This document shows, in pieces, positions 35,287-44,743 of a stretch of DNA of 64,000 nt (the first letter of the stretch is position 1; each line of letters opens with the position of its first letter). The DNA comes from Butyrivibrio sp. WCD3002 (GTDB lineage: Bacteria; Bacillota; Clostridia; Lachnospirales; Lachnospiraceae). The notes below the pieces were generated by a model. The model saw only the letters and a list, made by a program, of their open reading frames with translations. It was not told where the DNA came from and did not search any database. Both the position numbers and the translations under genes were made by a program. The stretch is from NCBI RefSeq assembly GCF_000424265.1, contig NZ_AUJO01000007.1, positions 1-64,000 on the forward strand, written 5' to 3'.

Positions 35287-36018
35287 ATGAGACAACCCAA
35301 GAATGCAGACATGGTGAAGGCGACAGCAAGGGAACGTCTTTACGGACAATATGGCACTACGATCGGTGCTGCTATTCTTTTTGCGGCGATTCAGCTGATA
35401 ATTTCAAACATTGTAGTAGTAATGGTCAGCCCCAGTAATATTCTGACATATATCATTTATTTATTGTCCCTGTTTTTGGTGGACATCTTTTTGGGTGTCT
35501 TCTATTCGGGAATGGCATATCTTTACATGAACGTCATTTATGCTCAGCCGGTTTCTGCCAAGGATTTCTGGCACGGCTTTGCAAGTCATCCTGATAAGGC
35601 GCTTGTTTTGCAGATACCTTTTTCTGTGGCATATATGCTTCAGTCAGTACCGCTGTCTGTATGGCTTAATTTCTACAGAGAATCCGGAAATGTGATGATG
35701 AGAAATATCCTTATCGCCATAGCAGCGGTGGGATTAGTGCTGATGATAGCCTTCAATCTGGTATTTTCACAGGTATTTTACCTGCTTCAGGATTTCCCTG
35801 ATAAATCCCCTGAGGATATTTTCAGAATCAGTGCAGACCTTATGAATGGCAACAAATTCAGACTCTTTAAGCTTTATTTGAGCTTTATTCCGATGATTAT
35901 TCTTGGAATATTGACGTTCTTTATCCCGCTTTTGTGGGTTAATGCCTACATGGAGGCTTCACAGGCCGCGTTTTACCAGGACCTTATCGCGGTTTCTTCA
36001 CAGAACAGCATGGAATAA
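35287..36018 (+). CDS. DUF975 family integral membrane protein
   Basis: A 243-residue membrane protein with about five or six hydrophobic helices and the N-terminal RERLYGQYGTTIGAAI segment followed later by FxHGF (DFWHGFASHP), as in DUF975 proteins of Firmicutes. The role of the family is unknown. It lies 30 bp after the HExxH gene and 23 bp before the glycoside hydrolase gene, so it may be co-transcribed with either. GGAAAGGA precedes the ATG. Confidence 0.8.
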   Translation: MRQPKNADMVKATARERLYGQYGTTIGAAILFAAIQLIISNIVVVMVSPSNILTYIIYLLSLFLVDIFLGVFYSGMAYLYMNVIYAQPVSAKDFWHGFASHPDKALVLQIPFSVAYMLQSVPLSVWLNFYRESGNVMMRNILIAIAAVGLVLMIAFNLVFSQVFYLLQDFPDKSPEDIFRISADLMNGNKFRLFKLYLSFIPMIILGILTFFIPLLWVNAYMEASQAAFYQDLIAVSSQNSME

Positions 36019-36041
36019 AAATACGGAGATTGTATTAAAAT

Positions 36042-37958
36042 ATGGACTTAATTGATGCTATTAAAGCTATAGATAAAACCCATGAGGATGACGTTTTAAA
36101 AAGACTCACAACTGTTTGGGGAGATTCCTTAAAAGAAGACGAGGTTTTGCAGGAATACCCAAGACCCCAGTTTAAAAGAGAAAGCTACATCAACCTCAAT
36201 GGAATTTGGGAGTATGCTTTTTCAAACAAAGAGATCATGCCTGCTGCAATGGAAGGGAAAATTCTTGTTCCATTTTCACCGGAGGCAATTCTTTCAGGCG
36301 TTGAGAGACAGTTACAGCCGGATGAGACTCTCTTATATAAAAAGGAACTTAAAGGAATCCGCATTCCTGATGCAGACTCCAGAGTTCTTCTTCATTTTGG
36401 TGCAGTTGATCAAAAAGCCATTGTTTTTGTAAACAACGTACCTGTCGGCGCGCATCTGGGCGGCTATTTACCATTTACAATCGATATCACGGATTCACTT
36501 GAGAAATCGGAGGATGATCCCCTTTCTCTTTTTGGCGTGCTTACCGTTTTTGTAACTGATGACAGTGATACTTCATATCACAGCAGAGGTAAGCAGACCT
36601 TAAAGCGCGGCGGTATGTATTATACAGCTCAGAGCGGAATCTGGCAGACTGTGTGGATTGAGGTTGTTCCAAAGCTTCATATCACAGCCTACAGAATTAT
36701 TCCGGACAGGGATCTTGCCCATGTGAATATTAAGATTTTCACAAATGGAGAGACTAAGGTTAAGCTTAGCGTAAAAGCAGCTGACAATGAGACTTTGATA
36801 GCTGAAGTTCAGGGGGATACCGTACCTGTAAGAGATGAGGGCAAACGTCATTCTCCTCACGAGCTTGGCAGATATTCACCGGATCTTGAGGATGGACACA
36901 GATCATCCCATGTTTACAGCTGCAGGATAAGCATTCCAAAGCCTCATCTGTGGAGCCCCGAGGATCCTTATCTTTATAACCTTGAAATAGAGGCAGAAAG
37001 CGATAAGGCAGAGTCATATTTTGCGATGCGCTCCTTTACAAGGCAGTTTGACGAGCAGGGTAATCCCAGATTTTTCCTGAATAATAAGCCTTACTTCTTA
37101 AACGGAGTTCTGGATCAGGGCTACTGGCCTGACGGACTTTATACGGCACCTTCTGATGAAGCACTGATTTTTGATATTGTAGAGATGAAGAAGCTTGGTT
37201 TTAACATGCTTCGTAAACATATAAAAATTGAGGCTGCCAGATGGTACTACCACTGCGACAGACTTGGCATGGTGGTGTGGCAGGATATGGTCAGCGGAGG
37301 CTCATCTTACGCAAAGCCTGTTGTCAGCTACCTTCCGACGCTGTTTCCTGATGTGTTTGGCAGAATGCCGGATGGCCCCGTAAACTACAGGATGTTTTCA
37401 AGAGGCTCTGCGGATGGCAGAAAAGAGTGGACCCACGAAATGGAAGAGACCATCAAGACTCTTATAAATGTGCCGAGTATAGCTGTATGGGTGCTTTTTA
37501 ATGAAGGCTGGGGACAGTTCAATGCATCTGCAGCGACTATAAATGCAAGGCAGTTCGAGGACGGAAGGCTTATAGATCAGGCCAGCGGATGGTTTGATGA
37601 AAATGGCGGGGATTTCAGAAGTGTTCACAACTACTTCAGACCCCTTGAGGTTATTAAAGATAAGCATAGACGAGCCTTTGTGATTTCCGAGTATGGCGGA
37701 TATACCTGCTATATTAAGGGACACAGCAGTGTGGACAGGATTTACGGCTACAAGAAATACGATTCTCCAGGCAGCTTTGCCAGGGCTTACAGAGACCTTA
37801 TGAAGCTTGTTACAGAGAATCTGAAGGCAAAAGGCCTTGCCGGTGCTGTTTATACCCAGCTTTCCGATGTGGAGGAAGAGGTAAACGGAATTCTGACTTA
37901 CGACAGAAGGCACAATAAATTAAAGCTTGCCGGAAACCACAAAGCCACAAAGAGATAA
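36042..37958 (+). CDS. Glycoside hydrolase family 2 protein
   Basis: A 638-residue intracellular glycosidase (no signal peptide) of the beta-galactosidase/beta-glucuronidase/beta-mannosidase family. An N-terminal sugar-binding jelly-roll (about 45-215, ESYINLNGIWEYAF) and an immunoglobulin-like domain (about 220-345, with LWSPEDPYLYNLEIE) precede the TIM barrel (about 350-638). The acid/base is Glu488 in VLFNEGWG and the nucleophile Glu550 in ISEYGGY, both present. Substrate cannot be told. Residues 275-300 form an extra charged loop. The start has ACGGAGA upstream. No transporter is adjacent. Confidence 0.92.
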   Translation: MDLIDAIKAIDKTHEDDVLKRLTTVWGDSLKEDEVLQEYPRPQFKRESYINLNGIWEYAFSNKEIMPAAMEGKILVPFSPEAILSGVERQLQPDETLLYKKELKGIRIPDADSRVLLHFGAVDQKAIVFVNNVPVGAHLGGYLPFTIDITDSLEKSEDDPLSLFGVLTVFVTDDSDTSYHSRGKQTLKRGGMYYTAQSGIWQTVWIEVVPKLHITAYRIIPDRDLAHVNIKIFTNGETKVKLSVKAADNETLIAEVQGDTVPVRDEGKRHSPHELGRYSPDLEDGHRSSHVYSCRISIPKPHLWSPEDPYLYNLEIEAESDKAESYFAMRSFTRQFDEQGNPRFFLNNKPYFLNGVLDQGYWPDGLYTAPSDEALIFDIVEMKKLGFNMLRKHIKIEAARWYYHCDRLGMVVWQDMVSGGSSYAKPVVSYLPTLFPDVFGRMPDGPVNYRMFSRGSADGRKEWTHEMEETIKTLINVPSIAVWVLFNEGWGQFNASAATINARQFEDGRLIDQASGWFDENGGDFRSVHNYFRPLEVIKDKHRRAFVISEYGGYTCYIKGHSSVDRIYGYKKYDSPGSFARAYRDLMKLVTENLKAKGLAGAVYTQLSDVEEEVNGILTYDRRHNKLKLAGNHKATKR

Positions 37959-38008
37959 TATCTATGCTATAATTGACCTATTAAAAAACGCGGAGGAATA
38001 AACAGAGT

Positions 38009-38944
38009 ATGGAAAACAAGAAGGCGGTTGTTTCACTTGGACATGAGGCACTTGGATATACCACTAACGAGCAGAAGGAAGCCGTTGGTGTTACAGCTAA
38101 AGCCCTTGCAGATCTTGCTCAGGCAGGATATCAGCTTAATATTACACACAGTAACGGACCTCAGGTCAGCATGATTCACAAGGCTATGACAGAGCTTCGT
38201 AGAATTTACATCGATTACACACCTGCTCCCATGAGTGTCTGCAGTGCAATGAGCCAGGGCTATGTTGGCTACGACCTTCAGAATTCCCTTAAGAGCGAGT
38301 TGACAAGTCGCGGAATATCAACCCCAGTGAGCACAATCCTCACACAGGTTACGGTAGATCCCTATGATGAGGCATTTTATGCACCCACCAAGGTTATCGG
38401 AAGATATATGTCCAGAGAGGATGCGGATAACGAGATAAAGAAGGGCAACTTCGTACAGGAGGTTCCGGGAAAAGGCTTCCTTAGAATCGTAGCAGCACCA
38501 AAGCCCATAGACATTGTGGAAATTGATACAATCAGAACTTTGTCAGATGCAGGACAGATAGTTATCGCCTGCGGCGGTGGCGGAATTCCTGTAATTCAGC
38601 AGGGACATGTGCTTAAGGGTGCATCTGCTGTAATCGAGAAGGATGCAATTGCAGGAAAGCTTGCTACAGACCTTAAGGCGGATAAGCTCTTTATCTTTAC
38701 TTCAGTTCCATGCGTTTATAAGGATTTTGAAAAGGATACTCAGACTCCTATAGAGAAAATGACCGTAAGCGATGCAGAGAAATACATCAGTGAAGGACAG
38801 TTTGGGGAAACAAATATGCTACCCAAGATAGAGGCTGCCATAGAGTTCCTTAAGAGTAATCCGGAAGGAACTGTTCTGATAACATCTCTGTCTGAGGTAG
38901 CAAATGCATTAAAGGGTAAGGCAGGAACATGCATTACTGCATGA
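38009..38944 (+). CDS. arcC: Carbamate kinase-like protein (divergent)
   Basis: A 311-residue amino-acid-kinase-fold protein. Carbamate kinase makes ATP from carbamoyl phosphate and ADP. Family marks present: HSNGPQVS (about 48-55), AMSQGYVGY (about 82-90), VIACGGGGIPV (about 193-203) and IEKDAIAGKLA (about 218-228). The usual N-terminal phosphate loop LGGNAL reads LGHEAL here, and HGNGPQVG reads HSNGPQVS, so the nucleotide or substrate site is altered. arcA and arcB are not adjacent; argF is 21 kb away. CGGAGGAA precedes the ATG. It converges with clpX and overlaps it by 11 bp. Symbol given by family only. Confidence 0.8.
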   Translation: MENKKAVVSLGHEALGYTTNEQKEAVGVTAKALADLAQAGYQLNITHSNGPQVSMIHKAMTELRRIYIDYTPAPMSVCSAMSQGYVGYDLQNSLKSELTSRGISTPVSTILTQVTVDPYDEAFYAPTKVIGRYMSREDADNEIKKGNFVQEVPGKGFLRIVAAPKPIDIVEIDTIRTLSDAGQIVIACGGGGIPVIQQGHVLKGASAVIEKDAIAGKLATDLKADKLFIFTSVPCVYKDFEKDTQTPIEKMTVSDAEKYISEGQFGETNMLPKIEAAIEFLKSNPEGTVLITSLSEVANALKGKAGTCITA

Positions 38945-40379
38945 CATCGTGCCTGATCTCGATCTGAGGAACGCCTTTACCTCGGATATAATCTCCGGTA
39001 ATGGTTACGTGTCCGATGTTTTCATCCTTTGGTATCTCATACATTATATCGAGCATGAATTCTTCAATTATGGCCCGGAGCGCACGCGCTCCGGTGTCTT
39101 TTTCTAAAGCCTTTTCGGCAATAGCTTCAAGAGCATCGTCATTAAAATCAAGTTTTACTTCATCCAGGGCAAGGAGCTTTTGATACTGCTTCAATATAGC
39201 ATTCTTGGGCTCTTTCAGTATCTGGATAAGCATATCCTTGGACAGACCTTTAAGAGTACAGATGATGGGCAGACGGCCAAGGAACTCGGGGATCATTCCG
39301 AATTTCTTAAGATCATCGACAGTAACCTTGGTGATAAGGTCAGGGTCTTTATCCCACTTATCCTTAAGATCTGCATCAAAACCTATAGAAGTCTGTTTGT
39401 TCAGACGCTGTTTTATGATCTCGTCAAGATCCGGGAAAGCTCCGCCGCAGATAAAGAGGATATTTCTTGTATTAACTGTAGCCATTGGAACCATTGCGTT
39501 TTTGCTGCTGGCGCCTACAGGCACTTCTACATCAGCACCTTCAAGAAGTTTAAGCATTCCCTGCTGAACAGATTCACCGCTTACATCTCTTGAAGTGGTG
39601 TTCTTTTTCTTGGCAATCTTATCTATCTCATCTATGAAGATGATGCCCTGCTGAGCCTTGTCTATATCGTTGCCCGCAGCAGCAAGGAGCTTACTCACAA
39701 CGGATTCGATATCATCACCGATGTAGCCTGCCTCTGTAAGGGATGTGGCATCTGTTATTGCCAGTGGCACATCCAGAAGTCTTGCAAGGGTTTTTACAAG
39801 ATATGTCTTACCACTTCCTGTGGGACCGATCATGAGGATATTGGATTTCTCGATCTCTATGTCGTCCATGGTGCCTGTTGTAACTCTCTTGTAGTGGTTA
39901 TATACCGCTACAGATATTATCTTCTTTGCCTGTTCCTGCCCGATAACATAATCATCAAGCTTTGCCTTTATTTTGTGAGGAGCAGGGATGTTTTCAATGC
40001 TAAGCTCCGGCTTTACTTCCGGCTCTTCTTTTTTCTTCTTGATCTTCTGGGAGTTGGGAATTCCTCCTGTTCCCTGGAAGTTAGAAAAGTCCATGAAATT
40101 CAGCCCCGGCATGCCGGTGTGTTTATTAAGTTCGTTCATGAGAGTAGGATTATTCAAAAGATTCTGATAATCGAACTGGCTGACCGTATCCATGGTCTTG
40201 TGCATGCAATCATCGCATACGCAGATTCCGTTAGGAAGATGGAACATCTTGCCGGCCTTACTCTCGGGGCGTCTGCACATGAAGCAGACATCTTCGTATT
40301 CGGGCTCTTTCTTATCGTTATTTTCTGTATTTGCGTTTCCGTTAATCTCGTCGATGTTGTTATTATTCTGATCGCTCAT
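38934..40379 (-). CDS. clpX: ATP-dependent Clp protease ATP-binding subunit ClpX
   Basis: AAA+ unfoldase that delivers tagged proteins to ClpP. The 481 residues have an acidic, Asn-rich N-terminal extension (about 1-27), a zinc-binding domain with Cys32/Cys35/Cys55/Cys58, an unusually long linker (about 62-135), Walker A GPTGSGKT at 185-192, Walker B IIFIDEIDKIA, and the C-terminal RALRAIIEEFMLDIMYE segment. Typical ClpX is about 410-430 residues, and the extra length lies in the extension and linker. ACGGAGA precedes the ATG. Neither clpP nor tig, the usual partners, is adjacent. Its stop overlaps the convergent carbamate kinase gene. Confidence 0.95.
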   Translation of the reverse strand: MSDQNNNNIDEINGNANTENNDKKEPEYEDVCFMCRRPESKAGKMFHLPNGICVCDDCMHKTMDTVSQFDYQNLLNNPTLMNELNKHTGMPGLNFMDFSNFQGTGGIPNSQKIKKKKEEPEVKPELSIENIPAPHKIKAKLDDYVIGQEQAKKIISVAVYNHYKRVTTGTMDDIEIEKSNILMIGPTGSGKTYLVKTLARLLDVPLAITDATSLTEAGYIGDDIESVVSKLLAAAGNDIDKAQQGIIFIDEIDKIAKKKNTTSRDVSGESVQQGMLKLLEGADVEVPVGASSKNAMVPMATVNTRNILFICGGAFPDLDEIIKQRLNKQTSIGFDADLKDKWDKDPDLITKVTVDDLKKFGMIPEFLGRLPIICTLKGLSKDMLIQILKEPKNAILKQYQKLLALDEVKLDFNDDALEAIAEKALEKDTGARALRAIIEEFMLDIMYEIPKDENIGHVTITGDYIRGKGVPQIEIRHDVMQ

Positions 40380-40525
40380 AGCTATTCTCCGTTTCTGTTT
40401 ATACCAACTTAGATTATATGCGCAGCTTTCGGTATCTACAAGTGAAGAAAATATAAACTCATGGGTTTAGCTTTTAACATTGAATTGTGCTAAACTTAAA
40501 CAGAGAAGAAAGAAGGTATTTAGAA

Positions 40526-41881
40526 ATGGCAAAAACTACAACTAAAGACATGACGGAGGGGTCAATCATCAGGCAGATAATAATGTTTTCTCTGCCTCTT
40601 ATGTTTGGAAACATATTCCAAATGCTCTACAACACGGTGGATTCCATCGTAGTAGGAAATTTCGTAGGAAAGGAAGCACTGGCGGCGGTTGGATCAACCA
40701 CAATGATCGTGAACATGCTGGTGTTTTTCTTTAACGGCTTTTCAATCGGCGCAGGTGTCGTAATCTCCAGATATTTTGGAGCAAAAGAACATGACAGGCT
40801 CCATAAAGCTATTGAGACCACCATGGCGACAACATTTATATTCTGTGTTCTTTTCACAATAATAGGAACTCTCGGAGTCGTACCGATGCTGAAGTTCATG
40901 GCTACGCCGGATGACGTAATGAACGATGCTACAATTTACTTAAAGACTTATTTCCTTGGATTTGCGGGACTTCTTATCTATAACATGGGAAGCGGAATTC
41001 TACGCGCAGTGGGCGATACTACAAGGCCGCTGATGTTTCTCATTCTGACAAGTATCATGAACATTATCCTGGATCTGTTTTTTGTAATAGGGTTAAAGGC
41101 GGGAATAGCAGGCGTTGCCTACGCTACTATAATCTCACAGGCGATATCGGCTATTCTTATTCTTGTTTTGCTGACAAGTGCAAATGATGTGTACAAGTTC
41201 GTGTGGAAGGACATTACGCTGGATCCTGCAATACTAAAGATGATCTTTATGGTAGGACTTCCTGCGGGAATTCAGTCTGTCATCACAGCCTTCTCCAATG
41301 TTTTCGTGCAGTCCTATGTCAATCATTTCGGCTCAAGCTGCATGGCGGGATGGAGCAGCTACAACAAGCTTGATACATTTATCATGCTTCCAATGAGCAG
41401 CATGGCTATGGCGGCTACAACCTTTGTCAGCCAGAATATGGGTGCAGGGAAAAAAGAGAGAGCAGCAAGAGGCACAAGGACGACCGTTCTTCTGGCATCA
41501 GTGATAACCGCCATAATAGCACTGTTTTTGTATGTTTTTGCAGAACCTGCCATCAGGCTCTTTTCACAGGACATGTCCGTTGTGGAATACGGCGCGCTTT
41601 TCATTCATGCCAATGTATTTTTCCTTATTGCAAACTGTGTAAACCACACCCTTGCAGGAGCACTGAGGGGCAGAGGCGATTCCAAGGGACCTATGGTCAT
41701 AATGATCCTGTGTTTTGTGGTGATCAGACAGATTTATCTTTTCGTGGTCACAAGATATGTGGCAAATACTGCGCTGCTTGTGGGACTTGGATACCCTGTT
41801 GGATGGGTTAGCTGCTGCATAGTTGAGGTATTGTACTACAGAATAAAGTGGGCGAGAAAAATAGAAATGGCAGCCGCTTAA
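40526..41881 (+). CDS. MATE-family efflux transporter (second copy)
   Basis: A 451-residue membrane antiporter with about twelve helices in two MatE halves, of the DinF/NorM-like bacterial type with FSLPLMFGNIFQMLYNTVDSIVVG near the N-terminus and GRGDSKGPM in the second half. It is quite different in sequence from the MATE at 18521-19882, so it is not a recent duplicate. GAAGGTAT precedes the ATG. It diverges from clpX, about 146 bp apart. Substrate unknown. Confidence 0.92.
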   Translation: MAKTTTKDMTEGSIIRQIIMFSLPLMFGNIFQMLYNTVDSIVVGNFVGKEALAAVGSTTMIVNMLVFFFNGFSIGAGVVISRYFGAKEHDRLHKAIETTMATTFIFCVLFTIIGTLGVVPMLKFMATPDDVMNDATIYLKTYFLGFAGLLIYNMGSGILRAVGDTTRPLMFLILTSIMNIILDLFFVIGLKAGIAGVAYATIISQAISAILILVLLTSANDVYKFVWKDITLDPAILKMIFMVGLPAGIQSVITAFSNVFVQSYVNHFGSSCMAGWSSYNKLDTFIMLPMSSMAMAATTFVSQNMGAGKKERAARGTRTTVLLASVITAIIALFLYVFAEPAIRLFSQDMSVVEYGALFIHANVFFLIANCVNHTLAGALRGRGDSKGPMVIMILCFVVIRQIYLFVVTRYVANTALLVGLGYPVGWVSCCIVEVLYYRIKWARKIEMAAA

Positions 41882-41979
41882 ATTTAACCGGAATTTATAG
41901 TATAGTAATACAATAGATTACTGTTTTTCTTCAGAAAAACGGGAATGCATTTCAATCTAGATCAAGGAGTACTACATAA

Positions 41980-44364
41980 ATGGATATTTTACAGAAGATC
42001 ACTGAGGAGCTTGACGTAAAAAAATGGCAGGTTGAGGCAGCCGTTGGACTTATCGACGAGGGCAACACCATACCGTTTATTTCAAGATACCGTAAGGAGG
42101 TCACAGGCTCACTGAATGACGAGCAGCTCAGAACTCTCGGTGAGCGCCTTTCATATTTGAGAGGACTTGAGGAGAAAAAGGAGCAGGTACTTGCCAGCAT
42201 TGAAGAGCAGGGAAAGCTGACAGATGAGCTTAAGGAAAAGATCGTAGCTGCCGAGACAATGGTAGCTGTTGAGGACTTGTACAGACCTTACAGACCAAAG
42301 AGAAAGACCCGTGCTTCTGTTGCAAAAGAGAAGGGACTTGACGGACTGGCAGATATTATCCGTGCCCAGGAGACCACTAAGACTATAGTTGAAGAGGCAA
42401 CTCACTACGTAAATCCCGAGAAAGAGGTTAAGAACATCCAGGAAGCAATCCAGGGTGCTATGGATATCATCGCTGAAGAAATTTCCGATGATGCCGATTA
42501 TCGTAAATACATTCGTGAAGAAACCTGGAATCAGGGCTTTGTTACATCAACTGCCAAGGATGAGAAGGCAGAGAGTGTATATGAGATGTACTATAGCTTT
42601 GAGGAGCCTGTAAATAAGATTCTTGGACACAGAGTACTTGCTCTTAACAGAGGTGAAGCTGAGAAATTCCTTACTGTTAAGATAACAGCTCCCGAGGAGC
42701 AGATTTTAAGATACCTCGAGACAAAGACCATAACAAAGGATAATGCCGAGACAACACCTTTACTTAAGGCTGTTTGCAAGGATTCCTATGACAGACTTAT
42801 CGCTCCCGCAATTGAGAGAGATATCAGAAACGAGCTTACGGAGAAGGCTGAGGACAGCGCCATCACAGTATTTGGCAAGAATCTTGAGCAGCTTCTCATG
42901 CAGCCTCCCATCGCAGGAAAAACAGTTCTAGGTTGGGACCCTGCTTTCAGAACAGGCTGTAAGCTTGCAATCGTTGATGCTACGGGAAAGGTTCTTGATA
43001 CAAAGGTTATCTATCCCACAGCACCTCAGAATAAGGTAGAAGAGGCCAAGGCAGAGCTTAAGAAGCTCATCAAAAAATATGACGTGGATCTTATTTCGGT
43101 TGGTAACGGTACTGCTTCAAGAGAATCAGAGCAGGTAATTGTTGAGCTTATAAAGGAACTGGATAAGCCTGTTCAGTACGTTATCGTTAATGAGGCAGGC
43201 GCTTCAGTATATTCTGCAAGTAAGCTTGCAACAGAGGAGTTCCCTCAGTTTGATGTGGGACAGAGAAGTGCTGCGTCCATCGCAAGAAGACTTCAGGATC
43301 CTCTTGCAGAGCTTGTTAAGATCGATCCTCAGAGCATAGGTGTCGGTCAGTATCAGCATGATATGAACCAGAAAAAGCTTGGCGAAGCCCTTTCAGGTGT
43401 GGTAGAGGACTGCGTTAACAAGGTAGGTGTTGATCTTAATACTGCATCAGCACCGCTACTTACATATATTTCCGGAATCAGCAAGGTAATCGCTAAAAAT
43501 ATCGTAGATTACAGAGAAGCTAACGGTAAGTTTGAGAGCAGAGATCAGCTCCTTAAGGTTCCGAAGCTGGGCCCCAAGGCCTATGAGCAGTGCGCAGGAT
43601 TTTTAAGGATCCATGACGGGAAAAATGCTCTTGATGACACAAGCGTACATCCCGAGTCTTACGAAGCAGCGGAAAAGCTCATGGACAAGCTTGGACTTAC
43701 CATGGAAGATGTCCGTGAAGCTCAGAAGAAGACCGCTAAGGATATAAATGCTGCAAAGAAAAACGATGGAAAGGCTGACCAGAAGCCTGCTAAGAAGCAG
43801 AAAAAAGAGCAGAAGGTTTTCATAAAAAATACAAGCACAGCAATGGGTGCAGCCCTTGCAGCAGCTCTAAACGGAACAAGCCTTGGCTCTGACTCAGCTC
43901 AGACATCAAATGAGAAGAGTCAGAATAATGGTGCTGCAAAGGATAATAAGGCAGCAGTTGGCGGAAGCCTCCTTAAGAAGGTTGGAGATAAGAAGAAGCT
44001 CGCAGAGGAGCTTGGCGTAGGTGAAATCACACTTACAGATATTCTCTCAGAGCTTGAGAAGCCTTCAAGAGATCCAAGAGAGAGTATGCCTGCGCCTATC
44101 CTTAGAAGCGATGTTATGGATATGAAGGACTTAAAGCCCGGAATGATCCTTAAGGGAACTGTGAGAAACATCGTGGACTTTGGCGCCTTTGTTGATATAG
44201 GTGTTCATCAGGACGGTCTTGTACACATTTCTCAGATTACAGACCGCTTTATAAAGCATCCTCTTGATGCTGTAAGTGTCGGAGATATAGTAGATGTGCA
44301 GGTTATCGAGGTTGATCTCAAGAAACAGAGAATCGGTCTTACTATGAAAATTAACAAAAAGTAA
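41980..44364 (+). CDS. tex: Tex-like RNA-binding transcription accessory protein
   Basis: A 794-residue nucleic-acid-binding protein related to Tex/Spt6. N-terminal helical Tex_N (about 1-190), YqgF/RNase H-like domain (about 315-450, WDPAFRTGCKLAIVD), helix-hairpin-helix pair (about 480-560), and a C-terminal S1 domain (about 720-794, LKGTVRNIVDFGAFVDIGVHQ). Between HhH and S1 there is a Lys/Ala/Asn-rich low-complexity segment of about 110 residues (590-700) that makes the protein longer than the usual 720-770. CAAGGAGTA precedes the ATG. It is followed by the metK leader. Confidence 0.94.
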   Translation: MDILQKITEELDVKKWQVEAAVGLIDEGNTIPFISRYRKEVTGSLNDEQLRTLGERLSYLRGLEEKKEQVLASIEEQGKLTDELKEKIVAAETMVAVEDLYRPYRPKRKTRASVAKEKGLDGLADIIRAQETTKTIVEEATHYVNPEKEVKNIQEAIQGAMDIIAEEISDDADYRKYIREETWNQGFVTSTAKDEKAESVYEMYYSFEEPVNKILGHRVLALNRGEAEKFLTVKITAPEEQILRYLETKTITKDNAETTPLLKAVCKDSYDRLIAPAIERDIRNELTEKAEDSAITVFGKNLEQLLMQPPIAGKTVLGWDPAFRTGCKLAIVDATGKVLDTKVIYPTAPQNKVEEAKAELKKLIKKYDVDLISVGNGTASRESEQVIVELIKELDKPVQYVIVNEAGASVYSASKLATEEFPQFDVGQRSAASIARRLQDPLAELVKIDPQSIGVGQYQHDMNQKKLGEALSGVVEDCVNKVGVDLNTASAPLLTYISGISKVIAKNIVDYREANGKFESRDQLLKVPKLGPKAYEQCAGFLRIHDGKNALDDTSVHPESYEAAEKLMDKLGLTMEDVREAQKKTAKDINAAKKNDGKADQKPAKKQKKEQKVFIKNTSTAMGAALAAALNGTSLGSDSAQTSNEKSQNNGAAKDNKAAVGGSLLKKVGDKKKLAEELGVGEITLTDILSELEKPSRDPRESMPAPILRSDVMDMKDLKPGMILKGTVRNIVDFGAFVDIGVHQDGLVHISQITDRFIKHPLDAVSVGDIVDVQVIEVDLKKQRIGLTMKINKK

Positions 44365-44435
44365 GAAACTTTCTTTATGCCTGATGGATTTATGAATGAG
44401 TTTTTCAGAAAAGAGAAATTTATTCAATAACCCTA

Positions 44436-44464
44436 TTGCAAGAATGAGATTTATATAGTATTGT
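44436..44464 (+). promoter_or_regulatory. Candidate promoter of the metK leader
   Basis: TTGCAA at 44436-44441, 17-bp spacer, TATTGT at 44459-44464, about 30 bases before the riboswitch. Confidence 0.45.
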
Positions 44465-44497
44465 ATCTCAAAGATATGAAAATTCCATATTGTAATT

Positions 44498-44647
44498 TTC
44501 TCTTATTCAGAGTGGTGGAGATACATAGGATCTGTGAAGCCACGGCAACCCCGGACATCCGGAAGGTGCCAACCTGAGCGTAGTGAGTAAGTGACCCTGT
44601 ACCGCATTGCTTTATATTAGCGGTAGGATCTGCGAGCAATAAGAGGA
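44498..44647 (+). promoter_or_regulatory. SAM riboswitch (S-box type) upstream of metK
   Basis: P1 is formed by CTCTTATT (44500-44507) and AATAAGAG (44638-44645). Inside are the conserved S-box blocks: AGAGTGGTGGAG, CTGTGAAGCCACGGCAACC, and AAGGTGCCAACCTGA. A further hairpin with GCATTGC/GCGGT pairing lies on the 3' side. The block order and the gene downstream identify a SAM-sensing leader. It is expected to stop transcription when S-adenosylmethionine is high. The 379-bp gap between tex and metK is otherwise empty. Confidence 0.93.
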
Positions 44648-44666
44648 TTTGATTATCTGTTATCAG

Positions 44667-44696
44667 GTCCGCTTGGCTTCGCGCAAAGCGGACTTT
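44667..44696 (+). terminator. Expression-platform terminator of the SAM riboswitch
   Basis: Stem GTCCGCTT (44667-44674) with AAGCGGAC (44686-44693), then TTT and, after a few bases, another T-run. Its position directly after the aptamer fits the SAM-dependent terminator. Confidence 0.75.
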
Positions 44697-44743
44697 ACTA
44701 ATTAATTTTTTCAGAGCGCAAAATGCGCAGAAAGGATTTTCAA

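Noticed and set aside
38009..38944. Part of an arginine deiminase operon
   Set aside because: No arcA, arcB or arcD neighbours; argF is 21 kb away in a different unit with birA.
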